Assembly: GCA_003415625.1 (NCBI GenBank)
Contig: PYIU01000009.1
Coordinates: forward strand, 1,116,001-1,180,000
Source of the DNA: Aquanectria penicillioides
Lineage: Eukaryota; Ascomycota; Sordariomycetes; Hypocreales; Nectriaceae
Length of the DNA stretch: 64,000 nt
Direction of reading: 5' to 3'
Of this stretch, positions 1-12,616 are shown piece after piece. Below the pieces are notes generated by a model. It searched no databases and was not told the origin of the DNA. It saw nothing but the letters and a program-made list of their open reading frames with translations. How positions within the stretch are numbered: the first letter of the stretch is position 1; the number at the start of each line of letters is the position of its first letter. The position numbers and the translations under genes are program-made.

Positions 1-181
1 GCTTAGCTCCGCCAAAACCCGGACCCGATGCGACGCTCTCCGGTCCGGCCCCGCTCCGAATTTCAACTTCACTCCGCCCCGCCTTAAATACATGGTTGAC
101 GACGTGGTGGAAAAGCAGATGAGAAAACCCCTCAGCCCCGATTTCTATTTGCTGGCTTGATTTAACCTAACATTATTGAAG

Positions 182-2009
182 ATGTCACGAGGTATGAACC
201 TGACCGTGAAGCTCGGCGACTGCACGGTGACTGGCCTTGTCCAGGCTGCAACCGACAAGCGACCTAAATCGATTGAGGTCTTCTACAACATTCCTTACGC
301 GAATGCTAAGCGCTTCGAACGTCCTACGGAAGCGCCTCTACCGGAAACCCTCGATGCCACGAAGAAAGGTCGCGGGTGCCCAGCTCCTGGCAGTCCTGGA
401 GATGAAGACTGTCTTCGCGTCAACATCACGCGCCCCGCCGGGATTTCCGAGTCGGCGGGCCTCCCGGTCCTCGTGTACGTCCACGGCGGGGCCTTCAACT
501 TTGGGAACCCGCTGGAGCGCGACATGGCCAACGTGGTGGCCCTGAGCGAGCGGCCAATCCTGGCTGTCAGCATCGCGTACCGCCTCGGGGTGCTGGGGTT
601 CTCGGCGTTTGCGGGGGACGAGACGAATCTGTGCAATCTCGGGCTGCGTGACCAGGCTGCCGCGTTCAAGTGGGTTGCCCGATGGATTGCGAGCTTTGGA
701 GGAAACCCCGAGAAGATGACGGTTGTGGGAGCCAGTGCTGGTGGTCACTCGGTGAGTTACTTGCAGTGATTTTTGGGGGGGCTTCTGGTTCCGTGCGGGA
801 GAGGCAGAGGGTTGGAATGGTGAACCGGCGGGATCTCTACGACATCTCAGGCCATCCATACATGCATTCTCATCATCTCGTCTAACTGGCATCAAAGCCC
901 CTCGCATATTTTGTTTGATTATATATATATATATATTTGCTTGAATTTCTTACTTACCGCAACTCCAGGTCGGCCACCATTTGCTCTCGCCCTCCCCACC
1001 GCCTTTCCACAAGGCCATTCTGGAATCGGGCTCCCCTACGGCCCGGCTGGTGCTGTCGTCGTCTCACCCGCGCTCAGCCGAGCAACATGCCCTCCTGCTG
1101 AAGCACGCGTCGTGCTCCTCCCTGGCCGACCTCAAGGCCCTGCCTCTGGGAGATCTGCTCACCGCTGCCGGCCGCGTGTGGTCCGCCTACGAATCGTCCG
1201 TGCAGTGGCCCTTCCAGCCCGTCATGGACGGCGAGGGAGGCATGATTCCTGATCTGCCGCTCCGGCTATGGGACCAGCGCATCGCCGACGGCAGGGCCTC
1301 AAACATGCGTCTCATCGTCGGCTTCTGCTCCCACGAGGGCGTGTCCTTTGTGCCGGAGTCGGCGTCGTCCAACCAGGACTTCCGCGCCTTCTTCGCCTCC
1401 CTCATCCCATCTCTGTCCCCCGCAGACCTCAGCGAGCTCGAGGCGCTGTACCCGGACCCCGCCGCCGACCGCTCCTCGCCGTACGTGCACGAGGGCCGGG
1501 AGGGCGCGCAGTTCCAGCGGCTGGCGGCCGCGTACGGCGAGTTCGCCTACATCGCGCCGGTGCTGCACACGGCGCACCAGCTCTCCAGCGCGGGGGCAAA
1601 AGTCTACGTCTACGAGTACGCCGCGCTGTCGGGCATGCACGTGGCGGCGGGCCACGGGTCGCAGGGGCCGGCCGCGGGGCGCGAGACGTCGCTGCTGGGG
1701 TACTTCCCGGGGATGCTCGACATATCCCGGGAGCTGCACGGCCGGATGACGCGGTTTGTGGCCGACGACGAGGGAGACTTGGGAGACAGCTGGCCGGTGT
1801 TTGTGAGCCCTGCGGGCGAGAGTGGAGGGGACGGAAAGATGCTCGTGTTTGGAGAGGGAAACGATGAGCTTGCTGGGTATCTGAACAAGGGAACCCCCGT
1901 GCGGGAGAGGACCTTGACCGACGAGGAGATGAAGCGGATGAAGTTTTGGTGGGATCGTATGGAGTTGGTTCAGGGGATGGGAAAAAGGCTCAATACTGAG
2001 AATTATTAG
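182..2009 (+). CDS. Type-B carboxylesterase/lipase (alpha/beta hydrolase)
   Basis: Two exons, 182-751 and 969-2009, joined across a 217-base GTGAGT...CCAG intron; protein of 536 aa, usual for the family. The start is the ATG at 182; the in-frame TTG at 176 is not needed. The family signatures are all present: the N-terminal NIPYANAKRFERP block, EDCLRVNI, the oxyanion-hole HGGAF motif, and the nucleophile elbow GASAGGHS|VG (Ser about residue 185) lying exactly at the exon junction. An acidic residue in SHEG and a His in GMHVAAGHG are plausible remaining triad members (inference). There is no signal peptide, so the enzyme is probably intracellular, hydrolysing carboxyl esters or xenobiotics; the substrate cannot be told. 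It converges on the Mid2-like gene downstream. Confidence 0.93.
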
Positions 2010-2762
2010 AGTTGTCTCGTACGACACTTATACATTCGGATCAAATAGACAAATATAGAAGAAATGCTCCAAGACATAGATGGACAGATTTAACTTGGTC
2101 AAGCTCCTAGGCTGTCCAATTCGTTCCTATTTACTTCTATCAACGTTGTTCCCAACCAAGTCCTTCTCTAAGGTGTTTCCCCTTCACTTTCACTTCGCCC
2201 CATCGTCCTTCATGTGTCTCCCCCAACTCAGTCCCTCGAATCCCATATACGTCACCTCACCAGCCCACCTCGTCTCGATTATTTTCAAGGCTATACATCC
2301 CCTGCCTCATATCCAATCAACCTCTCTGTGCAGAGTAACCAGACCACCGCTCTGCCCAATATAAGTCATATATACAATCCATCTCGTTATATAAGCGTTT
2401 CGGGAGCGAGTGTTGTCGTAATCGATAGTCGCCCCATAATGTGATGCCGTTTCTTGCAAACAAAGGAAAAAAAATCCGAATATGCTCTTTTTGCTAGTAG
2501 TACAACATCCAAATGGATAATGTCCGACTTTTCAACGAGCGATTAAATAGGCCCAATGCCGAGAAGACCGGCAAGATAGGGACGTGTCCCTGATCAAGAA
2601 ATGGAGTAAAAAATCATGCCAAACATGCAAACGCCAATGCATGGACCACTTCCGAGCGAGTGTATTCGGCAGGAGGCGGGTATCTTTGAGGATAACATAG
2701 GAGAAAGAATAAGGAAACGTGAAACAGTGCTGGTGCAGCTGCTCCAAAGCAATCGTTGTCGT
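2010..2762. other. Convergent intergenic region
   Basis: This is the 3' side of both flanking genes. No coding pattern or RNA gene was recognised. It presumably holds both 3' UTRs and polyadenylation signals. Confidence 0.6.
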
Positions 2763-4025
2763 TTAGAAATTTTGAGAGATGCCCGCACTCTGCTGAGGGT
2801 AATGAGATGGGTTCTCGATTCGCGTGTTGCGACGTGCTGGGTTGTCACGAATGACGGGTGCGGTAGGCGCCTGTCCGTTGTAAGGTTCATACGGGTTGGT
2901 CTGCGCATATTGGTCGTAGTAGGCGCCACCGCCGGGAAATGCGGACCCTATTGGATCGGAGCCATCGGACCTGGCAGCGCTGTACGACGAGGAGGCGTTG
3001 GATGGCCCACGGTGCACATCGGCGCCGCGGTTGTTGGCAGCATTGGGACCCATGGCGCCCAGAATCTCGCCCTCTGGGGAGTAGGAGCCATCCATCAAGG
3101 GTTCGTTGGATCTGCCGTCCGACATGTTGCCCCGGGTGGGTGAGGTAGCATCAGAATAGGCCTGGCCGGTCTGGCCGCCAGACATGGTGGTTGAAGCCTT
3201 ACGGCCGGTGGAGCCAATAGTGGTGTTACCCCAACCTCGGTATCCTGAGGAAGCGTCCTCCCTCATCTCATAACCATCGCCCATGACTGAAGGGATGGTG
3301 GGGTCGGCGTTAGGGTTATAGGCGTAGTCCTCCACCTCCTTGCGACGTTCCTCCTCGGCCATCTTGCGCGAACGGCGCTTCTTCCACAGAAAGAGGCCGA
3401 CGAGAGCGAGGATGGCAATTGCGGCGATGGGCACAACGACACCAATGGCAACCTTGCTCTTTTGATCCAGACCCCCACTTGAACTTCCAGATGAGCCGAT
3501 GGGCTGAGAATCCGAGGTGGTGGTGGTGGCCTGTGTAGAACCCTCCGTTCCTGAGACTCCGCTGGTGATGGTTGAAGTGAGAACGACGATGCTGGTCTGA
3601 GCATCGCCAGAGCTGTTGGTTATGGTAGTGATCACGGTGGATCTCTGGACTTCGGTTGTTACTTGAGCAGATGATACATTGTTAGCACTACTGCTCTTGT
3701 TGCTGTCGCTGCTGCTACGGTTGGCGGCCGAGGTTGCGGCCTGATTGCTGGTAGTGACGGCTTGAGTAGGCTGTGAGTTTGCGTTGGAGGTGGTTACATT
3801 CGACGTATTGCTCGAGGCGGCGGCAGATGTCTGAACTGGCTGGCTGGACTGTACGGCACTGGATCCCTGAGTGGCAGAGGCGACGGCGGAAGACTGGATG
3901 TTGCTCGAGCCTGCGGCGGAGGACTGCGAGTTGGCGGCAGATGATTGCTGAGAGTTGGCGGATGAAGTTGGTGCAGCAGCCGCGGAGGATTCGCCTGTAG
4001 CGGCGGATCCATTGTTGCTGGACAT
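2763..4025 (-). CDS. Mid2/Wsc-like Ser/Thr-rich single-pass membrane protein
   Basis: One coding exon, 420 aa from the ATG at 4025. Residues 1-185 are almost all Ser, Ala, Thr, Asn and Gln, as in heavily O-mannosylated stalks. Residues about 192-214 form a transmembrane helix that begins VAIGVVVPIAAIAI. The basic stop-transfer KKRRSRK follows, then a hydrophilic cytosolic tail of about 200 residues with Tyr/Pro/Gly-rich segments. This is the plan of fungal cell-wall stress sensors and related membrane proteins, but no cysteine-rich WSC domain is present. No cleavable signal peptide is visible, so it is either a reverse signal-anchor protein or the first exon is missing. The frame stays open upstream to 4070, but a good splice acceptor (CAGACAG) at 4050-4056 argues that this stretch is intron and 5' UTR. 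A role in wall integrity is inference. Confidence 0.75.
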   Translation of the reverse strand: MSSNNGSAATGESSAAAAPTSSANSQQSSAANSQSSAAGSSNIQSSAVASATQGSSAVQSSQPVQTSAAASSNTSNVTTSNANSQPTQAVTTSNQAATSAANRSSSDSNKSSSANNVSSAQVTTEVQRSTVITTITNSSGDAQTSIVVLTSTITSGVSGTEGSTQATTTTSDSQPIGSSGSSSGGLDQKSKVAIGVVVPIAAIAILALVGLFLWKKRRSRKMAEEERRKEVEDYAYNPNADPTIPSVMGDGYEMREDASSGYRGWGNTTIGSTGRKASTTMSGGQTGQAYSDATSPTRGNMSDGRSNEPLMDGSYSPEGEILGAMGPNAANNRGADVHRGPSNASSSYSAARSDGSDPIGSAFPGGGAYYDQYAQTNPYEPYNGQAPTAPVIRDNPARRNTRIENPSHYPQQSAGISQNF

Positions 4026-4049
4026 GTTGGCGCCCGGGGTGCTGCGCAC

Positions 4050-4460
4050 CTGTCTGTGATTGAGAAGCATGTCAGTGGGAGGGCGATGCTTCGCAGGGCA
4101 CAGCGAGCGATGTGAGGAGGGAGAAGGGGTTTAGAGGAGAAACGAAAAGGAAAGTCGACGGGAGGCAAAAAGGGAAACAAAACGGATGGATAAGGGGATG
4201 GATATGAATGGAGCAAAGGGCGAAAATGGTAGGAGAAGTGGATAATCCTAACGTGGACGTAGATGTGGGAGTCGCTGGAATGTACGAGGCAATAGTAGCG
4301 GGAGGAGTGGGATGGGAATGGAAGGAGTGTGTTTCTGATTCTGACTCTGATCCTGATTCTGGAGTCGGTGCTGCTGGGAGCAGCGCTGGTCCTTGTGCTG
4401 GGTTGGGGATGACAAGGAGGAGGGCTGCGCACCGCAGCGCGTGGGCGTTAACTGACGTAC
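4050..4460 (-). other. Probable 5' UTR intron of the Mid2-like gene
   Basis: On the minus strand a strong donor AAG|GTACGT ends at 4461/4460. An acceptor with branch-like CACTGACAT and terminal ACAG lies at 4050, 24 bases upstream of the ATG at 4025. The intron would be 411 bases, much longer than the coding introns here. No in-frame ATG was found in the upstream exon, so I place it in the leader. Confidence 0.5.
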
Positions 4461-7400
4461 CTTGAATGCTTGGGTTGGCTGTGAGAGGCTGGAAGACTGG
4501 GGTTTGGGAACTGTCGGAAGGAGTGTTTCGAGTTGTCGAGTCGCAGATGTATGAGGAGAGAGGCCGGATGGTTGGACGTGAATGACGACGAGCGTGCGTG
4601 AGTGGGCGGTGCAGACTCAAAAAAGGCGCGCTCGCTCCAGACGAATAGTGGACCGCAGACCTCGCAGGCGGTTGCTCGGGCTGGGCGCCGGGGGTGCTGG
4701 GGCGCTGAGAGAGAGGGCCAGGGACACGACGGGACGTTACAGCGGGCACGAGGTGGGCCGTTGATCGTGGAGCGTGTCTTTGGAGGGGGCGCTGCGCTAA
4801 AGCAGTGGCCGTTTGGAGCGCTGCGAGAGTTGGAAACCCTGGCTCCGAGTTGGTTAGCTTTCTCGCTGTTTTTAGCCAGCGGGCCCCAGTCTAGTCTTTT
4901 GGCCTTGGCCCTTGGCTGTGTTGATCCGGCGGCCGCGGTTGGGTCGCCGAGTGGAGTTGGTTGGGCGATGGTTGCCCTGAGACTTGACGCTTGGCTGAGA
5001 GAGGGTTCGTGTCGGGACCGATGACGCGCCCAGCGCTGCGATACACATATGTATGCGCGTGCGAGAGAGTAGAGCGACAATGAGGAAGGTGAACGAGAGG
5101 AGCGAAAGGAAGAGAGAGAAGGAAACGGAAGAGCAGGAGGAGCACGAGGGAAAATAGGAACGAACCCTGTTGGCCAAGCCAGAGAGCAAGAATAAGAAAA
5201 GCCGGGGGGAGGTTGGAGACAGTTACAACAAGTGGCGCTGATCACAGCACAGTGGTGCTGCTGCTGGCGTCGGAGAAAAGTCAATTGCCCCAATTGCAAA
5301 GAGAGGTACTTTGCAGCACTCGGCCTTCCCGCCTGCGCTAGAGGTACCATTTGTACACGCCCAGGCCGGGGACTACAGTGCTTACCTCGCCAGGTACTAC
5401 GTACCAACATACTGTACCTAGGTACGGTACGCAGACCGGAACCATGGAAATGCGTGTCCTGCCAAGGATATCCTTTCTACATAGCATAGCACCGGCACAG
5501 CTGCAGCAAGAGTTCAGCCAACCGCAGATTTTCATCTCATTTCACATGCAGCCCGAGCGACTCGACCCCTTCGGCTGCAGACACCCACACGGACGCACAC
5601 ACACATACATACACCCACACTCTTTCGGCCTCTCTGCGAGCTGCGCCCAAAGCCCGTGGCCGTGGCGTGGCGCCGTGGGCCAAGAAGGAAGCTGGAAAAA
5701 CGAAGCGGAGCCTGAGCCTGAGCCTGAGCCTGAGTCGGCGTCGCTCGGGGAAGAGCACGGCTACGGCGTACTCCGCTGGCTTGGAGGGTACATACATACC
5801 TGCCGCACACATGTCTGTTGCCATGATTAGATTTCATTATTAGCGAACTAACGTGATCCCTTGTCTCCCCTCGCAGGTCTTTGCGTGCTCCATGAACCTC
5901 ACCAACTATTGAATCTTGTAACGGCATGGGTGCACAATAGTGAATGCTTTGTTGTGGTGACGTCTCCCTGTCTGTTTGCCAATCTCGGTAAGTCAGGTAC
6001 CTACCTATCAGTGCAATACCTAACAAGACCGGGCACCCGGGTATAACACTCGCCTTGGCGATCCCTTCTCTTGCTCTCAGTCCACAGCCCAGCGATGCGC
6101 CCTATTGCGAAATGGTCACGTCACGGTGCTCCTCGGTGATCCATCGTCTTGCTCAACACGCTTGTTTACCACCCAGTGCCTGCCTTGGAAACTTTCCAAA
6201 AGAAGCCCGCCAGCCTAGGTCCGAGTCCACGATACGAGGGCATCCGACAGGGGCCCCCTTCGATGGAGGCAGCCAAGTGGCCAAATCCTGGTCTAGTCTC
6301 AATGTTTAATCTCTGGCACCTCATACATGAAAGCCGCAGACAGATAGTTCAGGTGCCCCCATCAACAAACCAAACAACAAAGGTTTTCCACCAGCTTCAG
6401 GTTCGCCCGGGCAGGTCCATACTCGCTGTGGCGCACTGTTCCAGGCCTGCCCATTCCCCCCGTCCTTCTGGCCCATATCGATATCCACATGCCACTGCCC
6501 AGGCGGGTCAGTGCTATTGCTGCGAGCGCCCTTCAGAGGGCTAAGGCACGGGGAAATAAAGTCAACAGAGTCTTTCTCACAAGCTCAAGAAAATCACCGT
6601 GCTTATGTGATCTGTAATTCTAATCTGGAAGGGGTGTCCCCAGTTCATGAGAGATTAGCTCGTTTGCAGCACAAGAGAGTGAAAAAGAAGAAAAAAAAAG
6701 AATTAATAAAAAATTAATAAAAATTGGTGTCGCACAACTCATAAGCTCAATTTCCTGATCCTTTTCGCTTGCAGCTCTCAATGAAACGTCGGCAGTCACC
6801 TTTTTCTCTTTGGCACCCACTGTTACAAGCTCCATTCCCCTCTCCACCACGCGGCAAATGGCCAATCAGCGCCCAACGCCTGTCGACAGAGGCAACCTTT
6901 CCCTCATCGGGAACGCCCACGGCGATGAAGCAAGCAAACATGGACCGCACCACCGGGAAGAGAAATCTGGGGGTCCCGCAACGTTACGACGTGCCCGCAC
7001 CGTACCACCACCAGTACCACCGCCACCTGTTCACCAGGGCAAAAACAAGAGGGATGGCAATGCGCAGGGCCTCGCCATTCACCTCTCAAACACTTAATGC
7101 ACATTATAGAGTATTGCACGTCTGAGAATAAATGCTGCGGCCAGGGTCACATGCAATGGAATGGAACGCATCGCGGCGGTCGTGGTCAGGGTTTTGTTTT
7201 CTTTCTTTCTTCTTTCTTTACTTTGTCCCGACTCCCATGGCCCTTTGTTTCATTCATCAATGCCGTTTGCGACGACATTCCTGCCACTCTCCCCTGCCTA
7301 TCATTTTGCATTGGCCTTTCTTTTGCTCTCCCTCGCTCTAGGGCACCAACCCGCGGGGGGGACGAGCCCTCAAGCTTTCTGCAGCGGACGCCCTGAAAAG

Positions 7401-9992
7401 AGAGCTGCTACGCCGTGCGTGCACCGCTTCGGGCCACCACGGCCCTAATACCGGTATGTATTCTGCCAATTCGTCCACCACAAGCAATGTGACGCTGCAA
7501 CGGCGCCACATCAATCAGAGCCCGTGCCAGTCAACCCCTCCAGAGACACGGGCCGACCAGACAACGCCCAGCCTTGGAGGTGGGAGGGTGCGACAATACT
7601 GTGTACACATCCGTCATATCAGCTGCATCCGTCCATCTCATCATCTGCTGTATCTACCGTAGCACCGGTATCTCTCTTGTTCTCTGTCTCCTTCCACTTC
7701 GCGAACTCGCCGGGCCTGGCACCTCATCGGCGGGCAAATGCTTCCCACTATTGATTAATCCCAACCGGTAGCAGTGGACTTATACCCGGATCCAGATCTC
7801 CCCCCCCCCCCCCCCCGTCCGATGACGGACCAGACATGGTCTTGAAGGTTTGCACACCGAGTTGGCAATCAAAGCTATCAGTAATAAAACATCCACCAGT
7901 AGAGACACACATCCGGCCAACGTCGATCAAAAAAAGGGTTTGCCCATGGCCTACCGGTAGCTTACTCGCCCACTCACCTGGGCCATCAAGCCATCGGTCA
8001 TCAGGTCCCAGGCCTCGCCACCACCACTTCACCGTGGCCCGTCAAGCCCCATCTCCAAATCAGCTCTCAGAATGCCCTGCCCGCAACCCAGCCCGCTCCC
8101 CACTCCTCATCTCCCATTGTCTACCGACTCTACCCAGCCCGCCCGCCCAAAAATAGGTATCTGATCGCGTGTCCCTGTACACTTGCTTGGCCGGCCGCTC
8201 TTACTGTCAGACGACGCCACCCGTAGTCGCTGCACCAAATCCTCCTCTAAAAGTCGCCATGCTGACGGTTGCGCCTCATCCGCAGCTGGAATAAGAAAAT
8301 GTCCCTTGCCGCCCTTTTTTTTGGGGGTGGGCGATTGCGAAAAGTCGGAAGAGATCCCACCGTCAGCTGCAAGCGGGGGAAGGGGGGACAAGCGAGTGTC
8401 GTGATGTGATGGGCCTGGGTATACGAGTTTTCCAGTGGCTCAGCCGATCCAGTCGATGCTAGCCTGAGGCGATTTGGGGGACACACAACGCTGGAACGAA
8501 AAATGATGCTCGTCTTTCCCCCATGCCCGGCCTCCCGTGGGCCCGTCGCCGCCCCTCCCCGCCCCTCCCATGCCCATTCCAATAGGCTTCGTTCCTGAGA
8601 CTCGCCGCTTTTAGTTCCAGCCCTGTCTGACGTGCGAAATCCTGTCGGCCACGGCCCATCTGTCTGCGGAACCTTCCTCATCGAGAACGACGATCTGTCG
8701 TATTCTAGCGGGCACTATGGTGTGGGTGCTGCGAGCTCTGCATGCATGACGGCATCCGTGGTGAGAGGAAAATACGGATTCTCATGAGCTATTATAGAAA
8801 CTTCGGCGACGCACCTGATCCAACCTGTGGGGGAACATGGACATGGCTTTCTCCTCTCCTCAATCGACGAGGGATTTCGTGACATGGCGCTCGTGTGTTC
8901 GGTACGTAATAACGTTTGGTTTACCGCCACGCGTCCTCATGTCTTCCCCCCAACACTACCATTTCAGCAAAGCAAGACAACTGGGGCAACTAATGATGCT
9001 AGGGCCGACTATGTTCCAGAAGTAACAATGTTGATGGTCGATAGTCAGTCAATGACCCCTTGCAGATGATCATCTAGTTGCCCGATGAACCACACAGAGT
9101 CTCGATCGACTCCAACAGAGATCAAAACAAAACGCAAGCTTGTTGACATCAATTACTTCGCAAAGCCCCTTGCATATTCAATCCAGTATTAACTAGCCTG
9201 AAGGTAGAGAGGGTTCATGTAAGCGGACGGATAGCATTAGACCGAGATGCATGGTCAAGCCCAACATCGAGAAGAGGCTTCGTCTCCGACTTCCAATTTG
9301 CCAAATCATGTCATACATAGGATGGACATTTCATCGCCTAGACTCCTTTGGTCATCTTCACCGCGCGGCATACTCGTTCTAACGGAAGTAAGAGGAGGCC
9401 AGGGAGAGTAGACTACGTGTGTAGTGACTTCACAAACCAGTCGATTGAGAATGCAATAAGCTCCAAATGGAAAGAAAGGAGACTCGAGTCCGATATCCTC
9501 AGCAACCAAGACTTATATCAGTCCAGTACCAGAAGAGCCCCTTCCATAAGAGCAATCATAATGATACAGTCACACAGACCAGACACACACAGGAACCCAA
9601 ACATGTGTTAGAAGATAAGATGAACAGTGTTGATTGAATCGGCCAACACCACATCCAATTGACCCTATGTACAATTTCGCTGGACAGTCTCCAGGCGGGC
9701 AGTCGTCATCTAATTTGTCGTATGTGGTTTTCCTACCCTTTCTATATGCAAAGCCTTGCAAAGTTCCCCAATAATAAAAAGCAGAAGTGAGAAATATAAA
9801 TCGCCAGTCGTCATGACCCTCAGAGTACGCCTTATGAAGCGGGAAAGCTGAAAATGTGCAATAAATGACAAATCCGGTGCACGCTGTGAGTTAATGCAAT
9901 GCCAGAAAAGACCAAGCTCAAAGAGCGGCCGTCACCGTGGTAGTACCAGGTGTAGAGCCTCAAACATCTCTGTCGGATGGAGATATTTACGC
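4461..9992. other. Long stretch without recognisable genes
   Basis: About 5.5 kb. The first kilobase is probably leader and promoter of the Mid2-like gene (it reads pyrimidine-rich on the minus strand). The remainder has only short, non-homologous open frames. It contains simple repeats: CA-rich sequence about 5586-5620, CCTGAG repeats about 5709-5735, and a C tract about 7800-7816. It also has a cluster of GGTAC/GTACC motifs about 5305-5431. I see no tRNA, rRNA or transposon signature. Confidence 0.5.
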
Positions 9993-12325
9993 CTAAGGGC
10001 GCATACCCCATTGAGGCTTCAGCTGGTCTTGCATCGAGGCTTGTGAAAAGACAGTGTCGCCTGGGAGTCGGCTGACACGTCCAGCTCCATTGCGGATTGC
10101 TCCTAGTTGAGCGGCCGAAATACCGCTTCGGTTACTCTTGATGCTTCCCGAATCGCTCATGGTGTCGGCATCCTTGAACTTCTTGGGGGCGCAAAGTCAA
10201 GAGCCGTGAAAGTACCCGACTTGCGGAGCAGGTGACTATGATTATGTTAGCGGCGTTGTTCAAATTCATTTCCTGATCAAATAGGACTCACGGGCTGGGG
10301 AGAGCGGCCAACTCATCAAAGGCTGACACGACAGGTGTGGCAGCTGGTACGGCTGGAGAGTAAGGTCGCCTCTCACCGAAGGGGCTCTGGGCTCGGCCGG
10401 CAGCGGTGTCTCTGATAGAATCGGGAGGGGCAAAGTCAATGGCATTCATGAGGGCAAACGAGTCGTCCTTCAGCTTCGAGGGCGTAGGGAGTGTGGTGAG
10501 GGCGGCAGGTGGAGGGAGCTTCTTCTTGGGCTGTTGGCGCAGTCTCGCCGAGGCAGACGAGTCAGGTCGAGGTCCGAAAGCAGATCCAGCACGAGGGCGG
10601 CCTCGGGGCGCACCCGGCATGCTCATGCCTCCCAGAGAGCCTTGGGGTCCGTGGGGTCCACGAGGTCCACGAGGTCCAGGTCCACCGGGTCCGGGTCGTC
10701 GACCGGTAGGAGGGGGTGTCATCGCACGACGAGTAACGGGCTCGGCATATGGCATCACGAAGGCGTTGGTCTCGGGGTCGAAATAGGCGGCCGCTTCGCC
10801 GAGGTAACCTTGGTCGTAGTCCTCGTAGTACTGGGCAGGGGGGCTGGCATAGGTGGTGGAGCTTCCTTGCTGTCATCGAAGTACTCCTTGTAGAAGGATC
10901 GGATACGGTTGGCGCGGTACTCGGGGTCTTCAGACTCTGTAACCTCATCTGGGGGAAGAGGACGGAATCCGACTGACAGTCTCTTATTCTCCTGGTGGGG
11001 AACTCCTAGACCTTGGGGCTTTGGCTGCTGGAACTGGGCAGGGACATCCTCCACATAAGAGGTTCGATCAACAGCGCGGCTCAGCTCCACGTAGTCGTCC
11101 AGGTACTGCGAGGTTCGAATCTCGGGCTGGTACGCGGTAAACTTGGAATTGTCGGCTCCACGGTCCTGGGTAGGGAGGGGGCAGAAAGAGGTGCGTCCTG
11201 GGCCGGGGAAACAGGAGGCTTGGGAAGATGGAAGTTCAGGCCGAGTCCAGCAGCAGTGGACTCGCGGCCACGGTGGGGAGGCAGAGGGAACCCATCAGCA
11301 ACAGGGGTGCCAGAGGTGCTGTTGCTAGCTTCGGAGAGGGGAGGCAGCTCGAACTGAGGGCTCTTAGACCGAGCAAGAGGCGGCTGCTTGACATCGTCGT
11401 GCTTCTCATCAAAGTCAGAGACGGTACCAATCTCGGGGACAATGGCCTTGGGCTGGAAGGTATCCTTCTCTGAGCGGGCGGGAGAAGAAATCTTGTGGGC
11501 GGGTTCGGGCATGGCAGGGACATTGAAGGGGTTGATCTTGTTATCGTCCGGAGTAGTGGGAGACTTGGGCAGGGAGTTGGTTCGAGGAGGAGGCATCCTG
11601 TTGTGGATGGATGACATGCGCGTGCCGCTCGACTTGGTATACAGTGAGGACGACTCCTTGCTGTAAGGAACGGATCGCATAGAGCCAGTCTCGCTGCCAG
11701 TGTAGTTGGTGACTTGCTGGTAGGGATCCTGGTGGTCGTTGCCGAGAGAGCGAGCGAGAGAGTGAAGCGACTCGCGAGACTGCTGAAGACCGGGAGGGAG
11801 GAGGTACGGGGAAGATAGGTTCATGTCCATGGAGAGCTGGCTTTGCTTGTGATGTGCACCTTTCTCACCACCGAAAATACTCTTGCGATTCGATTTCTTG
11901 ACAGCGGGATCGTCCAGGCCGAAATCTAAGCTCTTGTGAGGATCTTGGATGTCCTCTAATCTCTGCTTCTTCAAGCTTCTACGGTGAAGGTAAAAAAGCA
12001 AGGCTGAGAGTAGCACAACGGGAACGCTGTAGGCAAGGTCAGTATTCGGTCATTCACGATGACGGACTCCAGAAACCCGTGAAGGGGGATTTCTCTGTAC
12101 TTACACGACCAAAACAACAATGAGGGCAGTGTTGGAGCCAACAGGCTTCTCACAAGTGTTGGAATTGGGAGATTCCTTGCACTTGTCATCGCTTGATCGG
12201 CTGAAGATTCGGGTCACAACATTGACGGTGGCTGTGGCCAAATGGGAAGACGACGCAGGAACATCTTGATGGAGATTGACGCGGGGCTGCAGGCGATAGC
12301 CCACATTGGCGTGAGTGAGCTCCAT
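9993..12325 (-). CDS. Uncharacterised single-pass membrane protein (broken frame)
   Basis: Three exons on the minus strand: 12325-12105, 12026-10292 and 10235-9993, with introns of 78 and 56 bases that have good GTAAGT/GTGAGT donors and CTGAC/CTAAC branch points. The N-terminal part contains HLATATV and a short Cys pair, then a TM helix (LIVVLVVVPVVLLSALLFYL) spanning the first junction, then HRRSLKKQRLED and DPHKSLDFGLDDP. The long cytosolic tail is rich in Ser/Pro and ends with the stop at 9993-9995. The frame is interrupted three times, in G runs at 10185-10189, 10838-10843 and 11177-11181. One added base at each gives a single frame of 734 codons (733 aa), through PAPPAQYYEDYDQGYLG and DFAPPKKFKDAD. 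I recognise the style as a conserved fungal hypothetical protein; its function is unknown. Confidence 0.75.
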
Positions 12326-12616
12326 TGTGAGCAAATGTGTTGTGTTGAAATGCCTAGGTCTGACAACGTAATGCTGCAGATCAGGCAGAGGATAACGACC
12401 GACGATGTTGATCCACGAAACGGTGTTCCAGGGTTTTGTTGATATAAAAAAAGTAAGGCTTTTTGTTTCTCGAATTAAATCCAAACGACAGCAGTCATGA
12501 CCATTAAGATTTACGAATTGCTGGAGTGATCGACAGGGCGAGGCGTTGGGCGTCGGGCTTGTGGTAGGGTGACGTTGTGGTCGATCGATGTGGTTGGTCT
12601 ATTATTTGTTTCGTCG

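Noticed and set aside
4448..5410. 320-codon minus-strand frame upstream of the Mid2-like gene
   Set aside because: Ser/Pro/Arg-rich low-complexity sequence overlapping the inferred leader exon and donor at 4460; no domain.
7800..7816. Poly-C tract as a regulatory or quadruplex element
   Set aside because: A lone homopolymer without further G/C runs; length may itself be uncertain in this assembly.
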